Origin: Providencia heimbachae ATCC 35613
GTDB lineage: Bacteria > Pseudomonadota > Gammaproteobacteria > Enterobacterales > Enterobacteriaceae
NCBI RefSeq assembly: GCF_001655055.1
Contig: NZ_LXEW01000048.1
Location: 1 to 64,000, forward strand
Direction: 5' to 3'
Length of the DNA: 64,000 nt
The position numbers and the translations under genes are program-made. How positions within the stretch are numbered: the first letter of the stretch is position 1; each line of letters opens with the position of its first letter. The notes beneath the pieces were generated by a model, which saw nothing but the letters and a program-made list of their open reading frames with translations, made no database searches and was not told the DNA's origin. Positions 16,681 through 26,453 of this stretch are shown here, piece by piece.

Positions 16681-17847
16681 TTAACGCTGTTCTAATGGGA
16701 TAAACAGTTTATTTTCCGGGCCAATATAATTAGCGGATGGGCGAATAATTTTGTTATCTTGTCGTTGTTCAATGATATGTGCCGACCAACCTGCCGTTCG
16801 TGCCATAACAAATAACGGGGTAAACATGGCGGTAGGGATCCCCATCAAGTGATATGCCACCGCTGAAAACCAATCTAAATTTGGAAACAGACCTTTTTCG
16901 CGTTTCATCACGGATTCAATGCAATTAGCAACCGTATATAAATGACGGTTTGCACTTTGTTCTGAAAGTTGTAGTGCGACGGATTTAATGATTGGGTGAC
17001 GAGGATCGGCGAGGGTATACACAGGGTGGCCAAAGCCAATAATGACCTCTGAATTTTTAACGCGGGAAATAATATCTTGTTCGGCTTCATCCATTGAGGC
17101 ATAACGTTGTTGTATTTCTAAGGAAACCTCGTTAGCTCCCCCATGTTTAGGACCACGTAAAGCGGCAATTGCGCCGGTCATTGCTGAGTAAAAATCAGTG
17201 CCTGTACCAGCGATAACTCGGGCTGCGAAAGTTGACGCATTGAACTCATGTTCCGCATATAAAATAGCGGCGATATGCATAAACTTTTCCCATTGTGCTG
17301 GCGGCTTTTTGCCATGCAATAAGTGTAAAAAATGCGCGCCAATGGAGTCATCATCGGTCTGAGTTTCAATGCGGTTACCATGGTGACTGAAGTGATACCA
17401 GTACAGTAAGATAGAGCCAAGAGATGCGAGTAATCTGTCCGAAATTTCTTTAGCTCCTGACAAGGGATGGGCATCTTTTTCAGGTAAAACACAACCCATA
17501 ATTGAAACGCCGGTGCGCAATACATCCATGGGGTGTGCATTAGCGGGGATAGATTCAAGAGTTTGTTTAACGTTGGCTGGTAAGCCACGTAATGATTTTA
17601 ATTTTTCTTTATAAGCGCTTAATTCTGTTTGGGTAGGTAGCTTATCGTGAATAAGCAAGTGAGCAACTTCTTCATATTCACATTGTGTGGCGAGGTCATG
17701 AATATCATAGCCGCGATAATGAAGGTCATTACCGTTTTTCCCTACCGTACAGAGGGCGGAATTTCCTGCGGTTACACCGGATAGCGCTACTGATTTTTTG
17801 GGTTTAAATGGCGTTGATTCTGTACCTTTAAGTTGTTCATTCATCAT
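16681..17847 (-). CDS. prpC: 2-methylcitrate synthase
   Basis: PrpC joins propionyl-CoA and oxaloacetate to 2-methylcitrate. The product is 388 residues (E. coli 389) and belongs to the citrate synthase family. The catalytic His segments are [14 protein letters not shown] and [15 protein letters not shown], and the Asp is in [15 protein letters not shown]. The N-terminus [20 protein letters not shown] is typical of the methylcitrate type. A second Met directly follows the first, so the start could be one codon later. It lies 52 bases after prpB. Confidence 0.95.
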   Translation of the reverse strand: MMNEQLKGTESTPFKPKKSVALSGVTAGNSALCTVGKNGNDLHYRGYDIHDLATQCEYEEVAHLLIHDKLPTQTELSAYKEKLKSLRGLPANVKQTLESIPANAHPMDVLRTGVSIMGCVLPEKDAHPLSGAKEISDRLLASLGSILLYWYHFSHHGNRIETQTDDDSIGAHFLHLLHGKKPPAQWEKFMHIAAILYAEHEFNASTFAARVIAGTGTDFYSAMTGAIAALRGPKHGGANEVSLEIQQRYASMDEAEQDIISRVKNSEVIIGFGHPVYTLADPRHPIIKSVALQLSEQSANRHLYTVANCIESVMKREKGLFPNLDWFSAVAYHLMGIPTAMFTPLFVMARTAGWSAHIIEQRQDNKIIRPSANYIGPENKLFIPLEQR

Positions 17848-17899
17848 AAGTTCCTTGTAGGGGAGAGGTGATTACAACTTGCTTTAATTTTTATGGGTA

Positions 17900-18790
17900 T
17901 CACTTGTTTTTTTGTTGTGCAAATAGCGCATCAAGCTTTTGTTCGTAATCGTAATAATGGATGCTTTGATACAGTTCTTCGCGAGTTTGCATCAGTGACA
18001 CAACGTTTTGCTGAGTACCATCTTGGCGAATAGCGTTATAGACTTGTTCAGCCGCTTTATTCATGGCGCGGAAGGCGGAGAGTGGGTAAAGCGCAATCGC
18101 GATACCCACACTGCGTAGTTCATCTAAGCTAAATAATGGAGTTTGACCAAATTCGGTTAAATTGGCGAGTACGGGAACGGGTGCATTGTTGGCAAAACGT
18201 TGGTACATCGCAAGTTCAGTAATCGCTTCAGGAAATAGCATATCAGCACCCGCTTCAATATAGGCATGGGCTCTTTTCAAAGCCGCATCGATACCTTCTA
18301 CCGCTAATGCATCGGTTCGTGCCATGATGACAAAATTATCATCGGTTCTAGCATCGACAGCGGCTTTGATACGATCAACCATTTCTTGCGTTGAAATAAT
18401 TGCTTTGTTTGGTCGATGACCACAACGTTTTGCGCCAACCTGATCTTCGAGGTGTAACCCTGCAGCACCTGCTTTGCTCATGGATTTAACAGTGCGTGCA
18501 ATATTAAAAGCAGAAGGGCCAAAACCAATATCTGCATCAACCATCAAGGGTAAGTCGCATACATCGGTAATTCGGCGAATATCAATTAAGACATCCTCTA
18601 ATGTAGAAATACCAAGATCGGGCAGACCAAGTGATCCCGCTGCAACACCGCCACCAGAAAGATATATCGCTTTGTATCCGGCTTGCTGGGCAAGTAGCGC
18701 ATGATTGGCGTTGATCGTGCCGACGAGTTGCAGTGGTGATTCATTTTTTACTGCATCCCTAAATTTTTGCCCCGCTGTTATTTGTGGCAT
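17900..18790 (-). CDS. prpB: 2-methylisocitrate lyase
   Basis: PrpB splits 2-methylisocitrate into pyruvate and succinate. The product is 296 residues, equal to E. coli PrpB. The family's catalytic motif KRCGH is present in [13 protein letters not shown], near residue 120. The Mg2+-binding DADIGFG lies just before it. [15 protein letters not shown] near the N-terminus is also typical. It is the first gene of the prp operon, behind a sigma-54 promoter and divergent from its activator prpR. Confidence 0.96.
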   Translation of the reverse strand: MPQITAGQKFRDAVKNESPLQLVGTINANHALLAQQAGYKAIYLSGGGVAAGSLGLPDLGISTLEDVLIDIRRITDVCDLPLMVDADIGFGPSAFNIARTVKSMSKAGAAGLHLEDQVGAKRCGHRPNKAIISTQEMVDRIKAAVDARTDDNFVIMARTDALAVEGIDAALKRAHAYIEAGADMLFPEAITELAMYQRFANNAPVPVLANLTEFGQTPLFSLDELRSVGIAIALYPLSAFRAMNKAAEQVYNAIRQDGTQQNVVSLMQTREELYQSIHYYDYEQKLDALFAQQKNK

Positions 18791-18843
18791 AACGCCTCCT
18801 CTATTTGTTACTCATATGTAGCGAATTATTTATAACTATGGTT

Positions 18844-18859
18844 AGCAATTGCCATGCCA
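18844..18859 (-). promoter_or_regulatory. Sigma-54 promoter of prpBCD
   Basis: On the minus strand the sequence is TGGCATGGCAATTGCT. This matches the -24/-12 consensus TGGCAC-N5-TTGCW at all but one base, with correct spacing. It lies 54 bases before prpB and fits activation by PrpR, a sigma-54 activator. Confidence 0.9.
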
Positions 18860-18966
18860 GCCTGAATAGAAACGATAAATTAAAAATAAATCATTAAATA
18901 TCAATTAAATATATTAAAAATAAAATTTGTGACGGAGAGGGCATTTTGCAACAAGTACGCTACACA

Positions 18967-19023
18967 GTTTCATTGAAACAAATTAATGTTAAGTGAAACG
19001 GTATTTGCAACGGAAGATGAAAC
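18967..19023. promoter_or_regulatory. Probable PrpR binding region with TGAAAC repeats
   Basis: GTTTCATTGAAAC at 18967-18979 is a perfect inverted repeat. TGAAAC recurs at 18974, 18994 and 19018. The group lies 110-160 bases upstream of the sigma-54 promoter, the usual distance for enhancer-type activator sites. Binding by PrpR is inferred. Confidence 0.5.
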
Positions 19024-19087
19024 GGCGTGATAGTGGGTGCAGGAAAAGGCGATAACACCAATTCGATTGAACTTGTTTGAGGTAAAG

Positions 19088-20668
19088 ATGGAAAAACCGA
19101 TAATTTGGACGGTCTCTGTATCGAGGCTATATACCCTTTTTCGGGATATTAGCCCTGAGTTTAGTGCGCAAGCGGAAATTACACCGCTGAATATTGGCTT
19201 TGAACAAGCTTCTGAAGAGGTGCGTCGCCGTCTCAAGGATGGGCATTGTGATGCTATTATCAGTGCAGGCTCCAATGGCGCATACTTAAAAAGTCATGTT
19301 TCAGTACCGGTTATTATCGTTAAAGTCAGTGGGTTCGATGTGATGCAAGCACTGGCTAAGGCGAGAGAAATAAGCAATAAAGTCGCTATTATTAATTATC
19401 AAAAAATCATCCCTTCATTAGCAGAATTTCAAAATAATTTTGGTTTGCGCATTGAACAGCGAAGTTATGTCACTGCAGAAGATGCCCGTGCCCAATTAAA
19501 AGCACTAAAAGCAATGGGAATTCATGTGGTTGTTGGTGCTGGGTTGATCACCGACTTAGCTGAAGAAATGGGCATGACGGGTATTTTTATTTATTCAACT
19601 GAGACCATTCGGCAGGCATTCTCCGATGCGATTGAGCTTAGCCGTATGTCCCACCATCAAAAAAATAATATTCAAGCGGCCTACCAGCCAGCTCATCCTG
19701 CTAAAGTTCGTCATACCATTAATGATTTAATTGGGATGTCTGCTGCAATGGAACGCGTACGTCAAACAATTATGCTATATGCGCGTTCTGATGCAACGGT
19801 CTTAATACAAGGGAATAGCGGAACAGGTAAAGAGATGGTGGCACAAGCGATCCACCATGAGTTTACCTTATTTAATCAACATAAACGCAGTAAACAGCAA
19901 ATGCCATTTGTAGCAGTCAACTGCGGGGCTATCCCTGAAACATTATTGGAAGCTGAATTATTTGGTTATGAAGAAGGAGCTTTTACAGGATCACGAAGAG
20001 GTGGGCGAGCAGGGTTATTTGAAATGGCAAATGGCGGAACCCTATTTCTCGATGAAATAGGTGAAATGCCTATTGCATTACAAACCCGTTTATTAAGGGT
20101 ATTAGAAGAGCGTTCTGTTGTTCGCATCGGTGGATATCGACCATTGCAAGTTAATGTCAGAGTTATTTGTGCAACGCATTGCGATCTCGACAACTGGGTA
20201 AAAGAAGGGCGTTTTCGTGCTGATTTATTTTACCGATTGGGTGTGCTCAGAATGCAAGTTCCCGCATTGCATGAGCGGGGGGATGATATTTTTATTTTAG
20301 CAGAACGATTACTTAAATTAGCGTTTTCTAGACTCGAACTGCCACTTCCAGCGTTTCGTGTTCAACAATTATTACAGTGTCGGCATTTTTTCAATCAGTA
20401 TCAATGGCCAGGTAATGTCAGAGAACTCAGAAATTTGATGGAAAGGGTTGCCTTATTTTGTAGCGCATATACCGATAAAACCATCAGTGATGATATGCTA
20501 ATGAACCTTTCTCCCGAAAGACAAAAAAACACCATAGATGATAATAAAGTAGAACAAATCGAAGAGCCTTTGGAAGAAATTATGGCGCGTTTTGGTGGTA
20601 ATAAGCAAGCCGCTGCCCAATATTTAGGTGTTAGTAGGACTACGCTGTGGCGTCGCCTTAAAACATAA
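19088..20668 (+). CDS. prpR: Propionate catabolism activator PrpR
   Basis: PrpR activates prpBCD with sigma-54 RNA polymerase and senses 2-methylcitrate. The product is 526 residues (E. coli 528). Residues 1-190 are the PrpR_N sensor domain. The central AAA+ domain shows Walker A GNSGTGKE, the sigma-54 contact motif GAFTGS followed by RRGGRAGL, Walker [12 protein letters not shown] and the R-finger region. The C-terminus is a Fis-type helix-turn-helix, [21 protein letters not shown] chose the ATG at 19088 for its GAGG ribosome site and match with E. coli; a longer reading begins at 19037. It is divergent from prpB. Confidence 0.95.
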   Translation: MEKPIIWTVSVSRLYTLFRDISPEFSAQAEITPLNIGFEQASEEVRRRLKDGHCDAIISAGSNGAYLKSHVSVPVIIVKVSGFDVMQALAKAREISNKVAIINYQKIIPSLAEFQNNFGLRIEQRSYVTAEDARAQLKALKAMGIHVVVGAGLITDLAEEMGMTGIFIYSTETIRQAFSDAIELSRMSHHQKNNIQAAYQPAHPAKVRHTINDLIGMSAAMERVRQTIMLYARSDATVLIQGNSGTGKEMVAQAIHHEFTLFNQHKRSKQQMPFVAVNCGAIPETLLEAELFGYEEGAFTGSRRGGRAGLFEMANGGTLFLDEIGEMPIALQTRLLRVLEERSVVRIGGYRPLQVNVRVICATHCDLDNWVKEGRFRADLFYRLGVLRMQVPALHERGDDIFILAERLLKLAFSRLELPLPAFRVQQLLQCRHFFNQYQWPGNVRELRNLMERVALFCSAYTDKTISDDMLMNLSPERQKNTIDDNKVEQIEEPLEEIMARFGGNKQAAAQYLGVSRTTLWRRLKT

Positions 20669-20670
20669 TT

Positions 20671-20792
20671 CCCCGTCATACTTTGTGCTGTCGAGGGTGT
20701 TGGCTACGTTCGTCTCCCCGAGTCACATACTGATGTATGCTCCCCGGAGTCATCTCTCTTGCCGCCTACCGACAACACAAATTATTTAGGGG
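20671..20792. repeat. ERIC-like repeat, copy 1 of a tandem pair
   Basis: The unit runs from CCCCGTCATACTTTGTGCTG to ACACAAATTATTTAGGGG. Its outer ends pair, as do TTTGTGCTGTCG and CGACAACACAAA. The inner TGTTGGCTACGTTCGTC, GAGTCACATACTGATGTATG and TTGCCGCC blocks match the ERIC/IRU layout. It follows directly after the prpR stop. Confidence 0.8.
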
Positions 20793-20800
20793 AATGAATT

Positions 20801-20920
20801 GAGTCTACTTTGTGCTGTCGGGGTGTTGGGTATGCTCGTCTTCCTGAGTCACATACTGATGTATGCTCCCCGTTGTCGCCTTACTTGCCGCCTACCGACA
20901 ACACAAATTATTTAGGGGGG
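20801..20920. repeat. ERIC-like repeat, copy 2 of a tandem pair
   Basis: A direct repeat of the preceding element at a period of about 127 bp, the known ERIC unit length. It shares GAGTCACATACTGATGTATG exactly and the right end GCCGCCTACCGACAACACAA exactly. The left end and the middle have diverged, so this is not a very recent duplication. Confidence 0.8.
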
Positions 20921-21416
20921 CTCCCAAACTATTTGAGGGCGTAATTACGTTATTAAATAATATTCAAATATAAAGAAATTTCCGAAATAAAATTTCAGAT
21001 AAATTATTTTGTCATTAATTACTTTTGATTGAATTTAATCTAACTTAAGTTGTATCAAAAAGTAACGATGTTACAATTCCATTTAACTAGTCTAACAAAT
21101 TGTTTTGTAATGATAATTTTATTTAAGTTGATCTTTTTTAATTTACGTTCCACACCGAAAATTATGTGATTTTTCTCACATAAATAAATTTGTTAGTCAC
21201 CATTAGATTTTCTCATTTTAACTTCGTGAATGAAGGGGCTATATTGCGCTCCAATTAGCCTTATCTACATTTGTGACTTGAGCTATTTTAGGTATATATA
21301 TTATTTTCCCACTGCACTAATCGCCGAAATGTATCCGTTTAAAGGGTGCAAGTTTGTCGCATTTTACGATGTAGTTGCAGCGCATATTATTTATTTTTTT
21401 AGTTGGAGAGTGGGAC
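20921..21416. other. AT-rich intergenic region
   Basis: About 500 bases between the repeats and the MFS gene. It is very AT-rich up to about 21210. No gene, hairpin or clear regulatory site was seen apart from the promoter that must drive the MFS gene. Confidence 0.5.
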
Positions 21417-22580
21417 GTGAATCAGTCCACGACTATAATGCGCAAACGCGACAATACATTCGTTCCTGTTGCCGGTTTAACGCTATTTGCTATTGCATCG
21501 GGTTATTTGATGAGCTTAATCCCATTATCAATGGGAAGCTTTAATATTGATACTGGCTATGCGGGTTGGTTGGCGAGTGCCTACTATATTGGCTTATTAA
21601 TTGGTTCTATGTTAATTGAACCGGTGATTGCTAAAATTGGCCACCGACTTGCCTTTATTGGTTTTTTATTAATGTTATCGGCAACGGTAGTCGTATTACC
21701 GTGGACACCAACTATTGAAGCATGGCTCCCAAATAGGCTTATCGCAGGTATTGCCGTTGCGGGTATTTTTGTGGTGGTTGAGTCATGGCTATTAATTGGT
21801 GACAACCAAAAAGAACGCGCCAAACGTCTTAGTTTCTATATGACATCTTTATATGGTGGAACCACACTAGGACAGCTCGCGATAGGCTTTATTGGTACTC
21901 AAGGCATCTATCCTTTTGTTGTCGTTTTAGGTTTACTGTTAATCGCAGTACTTCCGCCATTATTGTTTCGTGAAGGTCAGCCGGAAAGTGGAACGCATCA
22001 AAAGTTATCACTGAAAAAAATTGCACGCTTAAGCAAACCTGCAATGATTGGTTGTATGGTTTCCGGTATTTTAATGGGAACTATTTATGGATTAATGCCA
22101 CTGTCATTAAAGAAAGATCAATTTTCAATTGATCAAGTCGGTGTTTTAATGGCATCCATTATTCTTGGTGGCATGATTATACAGCCTATTATTAGTAAAT
22201 TATCTGTCATCATGAGCAAAACCTTATTGTTGGCAATGGTGTCTCTGCTTGGTGTTTTTGCGATGGGTATCATCTATATTTCAAGTGATTATTTAGTGAT
22301 GATTGTTGCATTAGCCTTGTTGGGCATGTCTTCTTTTGCACTTTACCCAATCGCGATTACGTTAGCATGCGATAACCTTGATTCATCTTATATTGTTGCA
22401 GCAACTCAAGTGATGTTATTTAGTTATAGTGTGGGTTCAGCGATGGGACCATTAGCTGCGGGTACCTTCCTAACGCAACATAATGGGTTAGTGAATTTTT
22501 TCTTTATCGTGCTGATTGTCACTGCGATTTATATGCTTATTGCGAGCTTGCGCCGCAAAGCGAGTGTGCTGGCGAATTAG
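21417..22580 (+). CDS. MFS transporter, YcaD-like
   Basis: The product is 387 residues with 12 predicted membrane helices. It resembles the YcaD branch of the major facilitator superfamily in length and in segments such as WLASAYYIGLLIGSMLIEPV, RLIAGIAVAGIFVVVESWL, SFYMTSLYGGTTLGQL and MGTIYGLMPLSL. The substrate of this branch is not known. I chose GTG at 21417 because GGAG lies about 9 bases before it; the alternative ATG at 21438 has no ribosome site. It stands alone with its own terminator. Confidence 0.82.
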   Translation: MNQSTTIMRKRDNTFVPVAGLTLFAIASGYLMSLIPLSMGSFNIDTGYAGWLASAYYIGLLIGSMLIEPVIAKIGHRLAFIGFLLMLSATVVVLPWTPTIEAWLPNRLIAGIAVAGIFVVVESWLLIGDNQKERAKRLSFYMTSLYGGTTLGQLAIGFIGTQGIYPFVVVLGLLLIAVLPPLLFREGQPESGTHQKLSLKKIARLSKPAMIGCMVSGILMGTIYGLMPLSLKKDQFSIDQVGVLMASIILGGMIIQPIISKLSVIMSKTLLLAMVSLLGVFAMGIIYISSDYLVMIVALALLGMSSFALYPIAITLACDNLDSSYIVAATQVMLFSYSVGSAMGPLAAGTFLTQHNGLVNFFFIVLIVTAIYMLIASLRRKASVLAN

Positions 22581-22609
22581 TTAAAAGATTCTAAGTTAGT
22601 CAATAAAAT

Positions 22610-22655
22610 AAAGCCGACATATCACTGTTAGCGAAACAGAAATATGGCGGCTTTT
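22610..22655 (+). terminator. Terminator after the MFS gene
   Basis: Stem AAAGCCGACATAT / ATATGGCGGCTTT with one G-T or mismatch position, followed by T's. It can serve both converging genes. Confidence 0.8.
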
Positions 22656-22693
22656 TCATGCTTAATAAGGACTAAAGTGTCTTAATTTTTAAG

Positions 22694-23653
22694 CTATTTC
22701 TTTTTGTTAATCGATGCTGTTGCAAGTTTAGGCTTAATTTGCTTGATTGGCGCTGTACTTGTGATCCTTTGTTCCCATAGCTCACCCATTTTAAAGTCCC
22801 ATGATAATGGTGAAATCACAGTACGACCTGCATTAGGAGCAAAGGTCAACTCACTAAAATAGAGCATGTTATCATCAGACATTAAAAAATCAGCCCGGCA
22901 ATAGTCAAAAGGAGTGACCAATATTTGTGCTAAGCGCAGCATTTCTTGGAATAATGGGGGCTCTGGCACAGGGTCTAACATATTTGGATAGTCAAAGGTA
23001 ACGGGTTGCAGCTGCCAGTTGGTATCATAGATATTGATAAACTCAGTACCTTTGTCATCAACATAATCAATCTCGATATAGACGGGCTTTCCTGAAAAAC
23101 AGTGGATACGGCAGGTTTCTGGAACGTGCTTTCTATTTTTATGCGTAAATAAGTCTATATATTCTTCACAAATAATACGTGGCGGAATATCTTTATAGTG
23201 TCTTTCTCGTGTAATGAAATAAAGATTTTTTATTAAATGAGATGATAATTTGTCTTTAGCTTTTTGTAGATCAAAGTGCGATTTATTTAAACAAATAATA
23301 CTGCTACCACTATCATGGCTACACTTTAATACGAAGCGTTGAGGCAGTTTATCAATATTGATTTCATTTGCGTTATTATAAGCGGCTAAAATTGGTACTA
23401 AATATTCATTGCCGATAGTTCTTGATACATAATCCCTCACGCTAATTTTATCAGCTAGCTGAGTATAAAGCGGATTTTTATCGTAGATCATTCTAAAATT
23501 AACTTTTTCATTAAAGCTTTTTGGTACATCAAAATTAGGTTTGTAGCCTAGTTTTTTTGTAAATTTATTAGATAGATAGAGTTTATCACTAATAACAAGT
23601 GCGCGTAGTTTTTTGAGAAAATACTCTAGTTTTTTCATGAGTTTAGAAACCAT
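22694..23653 (-). CDS. ATP-grasp protein, TupA-like family
   Basis: The product is 319 residues and matches the TupA-like ATP-grasp family, often found with capsule or O-antigen genes. The beginning KLYLSNKFTKKLGYKPNFD and SFNEKVNFRMIYDKNPLYTQ, shown here as key parts, are typical. The grasp core shows FVLKCSHDSGSS near residue 110 (Lys and a Gly/Ser loop for ATP). It also has ICEEYI in the hinge, and the Mg-binding segment CRADFLM with SELTFAPNAGR near the end. Members are thought to make amide or related bonds on teichuronopeptide or surface sugars, but the substrate here is unknown. No polysaccharide cluster is next to it. A second Met at residue 6 is an alternative start. Confidence 0.85.
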   Translation of the reverse strand: MVSKLMKKLEYFLKKLRALVISDKLYLSNKFTKKLGYKPNFDVPKSFNEKVNFRMIYDKNPLYTQLADKISVRDYVSRTIGNEYLVPILAAYNNANEINIDKLPQRFVLKCSHDSGSSIICLNKSHFDLQKAKDKLSSHLIKNLYFITRERHYKDIPPRIICEEYIDLFTHKNRKHVPETCRIHCFSGKPVYIEIDYVDDKGTEFINIYDTNWQLQPVTFDYPNMLDPVPEPPLFQEMLRLAQILVTPFDYCRADFLMSDDNMLYFSELTFAPNAGRTVISPLSWDFKMGELWEQRITSTAPIKQIKPKLATASINKKK

Positions 23654-24024
23654 TCAAAGTAAATTATGAGTGCTTATTAGGATATAGTTATTATTGATAG
23701 ATTATATTTCTACTATTTTAAATAAAAAGTAAATGAATATGCTTTATCAGATTAAATATTGTTTAACCTTTATTTAATTACAGACCATTTAATTAAACGA
23801 AAAGTAAACAGTAATTAAAATAAAAAAATAAATAAAAATATATCAATAATCTAATCAATTGTTTTATAAATTTGTTTATTAATGATAATTTAACTTAAAA
23901 TATGCTTTCTATTTTATATTGCAATCGTAGCGTAAGGTCGGTATTTAAACCTTAATTAAATATTTAGCCAATGAGTTGCTCATAAACTATATTTAATAGT
24001 ATGTAAATAAACTATGAGGCTGAT
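23654..24024. other. AT-rich divergent promoter region
   Basis: About 370 bases between two divergent genes, very AT-rich, with several homopolymer A and T stretches. It must hold both promoters; no clear operator was seen. Confidence 0.5.
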
Positions 24025-24924
24025 ATGACTAAAAACACTGCAACATCTTACCCTTACCTCTTGCTTCTTGACGTCATAAATCCCGCAATAACTCAGCTCA
24101 ATAAAGCCAATTTTGCTACCGTCAATATTATTGATGACTTAGGCGGAACACCTGACGGTATCGCGGTAGATCACATTAATCATTTGATTTACTGGAGCAA
24201 TATGGGAGATGACTTTGAGGCTGATGATGGCTCTATCAATGTGATGAGTTTTGAGGGGAGTGGCCGAAGGATGTTAATCGGTCATGGGCAAGTACGGACA
24301 CCTAAGCAGCTTTTGTTAGATAGTGATAATGCCCGTTTATATTGGTGTGATCGAGAAGGGGGTAAGGTGTGTTCTTGTAGGACGGATGGTAGCGATCTAC
24401 AAACGCATGTGGAAAGGCCGAGGGGCGGGGCTGATAGGGTTGATATCTCAAATCAATGTGTAGGAATAGCATTAGACGAAGATAAAAAGTGGTTATATTG
24501 GACGCAAAAAGGGCCATCCAAAGGAAATAAAGGTCAGTTATTTCGAGTACCTTTAGTTATGCCACCACATGAATTAGCCAGTGATCGTGAAGATATTCAA
24601 TTATTACTCGATAAGCTACCTGAGCCAATTGACCTATTACTTGATCAAGATGCGCGTATTCTTTATTGGACGGATAGAGGCGCAGAGCCAAATGGTAATA
24701 GCTTGAACAGTGCATCTGTCGTGGATGATGGGCTGATTGATTACCGTGTTATTAGCCGAGGCTTCAAAGAAACCATAGGCTTAGATTATGATAAAACAGA
24801 AAATATCATGTATGTGGCTGATTTAAACGGTGGCATTTACCGAGTGACATTAATTGATGGTAAATGGAAAAAAATACACCAAGGTAAAGGCTATACCGGG
24901 ATTGCATTATTTTCTGGTAGCTAA
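24025..24924 (+). CDS. YWTD-type six-bladed beta-propeller protein
   Basis: The product is 299 residues without a signal peptide. Repeats of the YWTD type recur about every 45-50 residues: LIYWSNMG, RLYWCDREG, LYWTQKG, LYWTDRG and IMYVADLNG, which indicates a six-bladed propeller. The bacterial members are related to SMP-30-like or LDL-receptor YWTD propellers and mostly have no assigned function. Two motifs, PDGIAVDHINHLIYW and CVGIALDEDKKWLYW, show the blade pattern. It converges on the desaturase gene with one base between the stops, so the two are probably unrelated transcripts. Confidence 0.8.
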   Translation: MTKNTATSYPYLLLLDVINPAITQLNKANFATVNIIDDLGGTPDGIAVDHINHLIYWSNMGDDFEADDGSINVMSFEGSGRRMLIGHGQVRTPKQLLLDSDNARLYWCDREGGKVCSCRTDGSDLQTHVERPRGGADRVDISNQCVGIALDEDKKWLYWTQKGPSKGNKGQLFRVPLVMPPHELASDREDIQLLLDKLPEPIDLLLDQDARILYWTDRGAEPNGNSLNSASVVDDGLIDYRVISRGFKETIGLDYDKTENIMYVADLNGGIYRVTLIDGKWKKIHQGKGYTGIALFSGS

Positions 24925-24925
24925 G

Positions 24926-26038
24926 CTAATGCTGCGCCGGTGGCTCTCCCATTTTTCGTAAGAAGCGAATTTGAGCTTTAACCAGTTCATTATAATTGAT
25001 GCATCGATAGGGCATATTGTGCGCTTTGGCGAGTTGAGAAACAATCTTAGCGAGAGCGGGATAATGACGATGATGCCAATTTGGAAATAAGTGGTGGGTT
25101 AAATGATAGTTTAGCCCTCCCGTTAAGCGCCATAGAGAGTTGGGGGACGGTAGCCAATCACAAGCGGTGACAAAATTGTGATGATACCAACCGTGCTTGA
25201 TTAATTTATCGTCAGGAGCGGTGAAAAATTCGGTTTCAGCCCAATGTGTGCCTAAGAGTAAATAAATAACAAATAATGACGCGACCATTTGGCTAATGAT
25301 GTAAGTTAGAAAAATGGTCATGAAACTGATGCCATTTATATGAGCAATAATTAATGGCAGACCTAGCATCAATGTCAAATGACCTATTTTACTGGCCAGA
25401 AAGAGTCCCCAACCTAATTTGCCTGTGAGTATATTTTTTGTTTTTATGGGGGTTTTTCCTGTTCTATCTGACCAGTCAAAAACTAATGCAATCCACGTTA
25501 GTGATAATGAAGCGACAAATGGCCAATAGATATGTTGGAATTTCATGAATGGCCGCCATTTTTGGAACGGGGTTTGTCGGAAAATACCGTTTTCTTCCGT
25601 ATCCAGATCATAATGCTCAATGTTGGCGTAGTGGTGGTGAAAATATACATGGCGGGCTCGCCAAAATTCCGGTTCTAACCCTAAAGGTAATGTGACGATC
25701 CGACCAAAAATCCGGTTTTTCCAACTGGCTTTAAATAACGTATTGTGACAGGCATCATGCTGACCAATAACGTTTAAAAACATAATGAGTAAAACAAAAG
25801 AGAAATAACTTAGGAAGTAAACAATGGTAGACGAGGTATAGAGTGTTGGTAGGTAACAAAAAATGGCAATGACAAATAGACTGATAATGACGGTCAAATC
25901 TAAAGTACTTGCATATACATGGTCTTGTTTTTTTTGAAGATAATCACGACTGGCTTGCTTGAGAGCAAGATGAAAGTTTTGCTCATTAGTATCAGCATAT
26001 TGAAGTTCGTATTCGAGGGAACGCATATTTTTTCTCAT
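24926..26038 (-). CDS. Membrane fatty acid desaturase
   Basis: The product is 370 residues. The three histidine boxes that bind the di-iron centre are present: HDACH at about residue 92, HVYFHHH at about 129, and HLTHH in LNYHLTHHLFPNWHHRHYP near 312. Four or so membrane helices flank them. The third box as HxxHH fits the DesA/linoleoyl-CoA type enzymes that add cis double bonds to acyl chains. The regioselectivity cannot be told from sequence. Such enzymes use ferredoxin or cytochrome b5 as electron donor; no partner gene is adjacent. The start is the first ATG; a second Met is at residue 5. Confidence 0.88.
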   Translation of the reverse strand: MRKNMRSLEYELQYADTNEQNFHLALKQASRDYLQKKQDHVYASTLDLTVIISLFVIAIFCYLPTLYTSSTIVYFLSYFSFVLLIMFLNVIGQHDACHNTLFKASWKNRIFGRIVTLPLGLEPEFWRARHVYFHHHYANIEHYDLDTEENGIFRQTPFQKWRPFMKFQHIYWPFVASLSLTWIALVFDWSDRTGKTPIKTKNILTGKLGWGLFLASKIGHLTLMLGLPLIIAHINGISFMTIFLTYIISQMVASLFVIYLLLGTHWAETEFFTAPDDKLIKHGWYHHNFVTACDWLPSPNSLWRLTGGLNYHLTHHLFPNWHHRHYPALAKIVSQLAKAHNMPYRCINYNELVKAQIRFLRKMGEPPAQH

Positions 26039-26453
26039 CAGCGATAATCTTACAAATTAAGAGTGAAGATTATATCGATGAGTGTGCAATTAGCGCAAAA
26101 TAATTAATGCTTGTTTGTTTTATTTAAACTTATTCTTAGGCTGGAAGGGATAATGATTTTACTCAAAACGCGTTATTTTTCATGAGAATTTTTATTGCCA
26201 TGAAAAAGGTAAAGCAGAGATAACTCAAAAGTGATAGGTAACATCCATGTAAATCAATCCGTTAATTACAAGATAACAATTAAAATTGTTTCTGTCTGTA
26301 ATAAATTATATATAAAAGTAATTACGCTTATAGGGGGTTATATAAACACATTTAATGTGTACATAAGCCAAATTAAGACCTTGCCTATAGTGTTGGCTAT
26401 AATAAAATGATGGAATATAAAAATAATAAATTATTTTATATTAGGATTAATAA
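26039..26453. other. Intergenic region before the DUF1090 gene
   Basis: About 415 bases between two divergent genes. It contains a perfect 9-bp inverted repeat TTTTTCATG / CATGAAAAA at about 26177-26208. No other feature was seen. Confidence 0.4.

Noticed and set aside
20671-20920. CRISPR array or tandem tRNA-like repeat
   Set aside because: Only two units of about 127 bp with internal pairing and no spacers; the layout is ERIC-like.
21230-21544. Open frame of 104 codons before and within the MFS gene
   Set aside because: It overlaps the real gene in another frame and resembles no protein.
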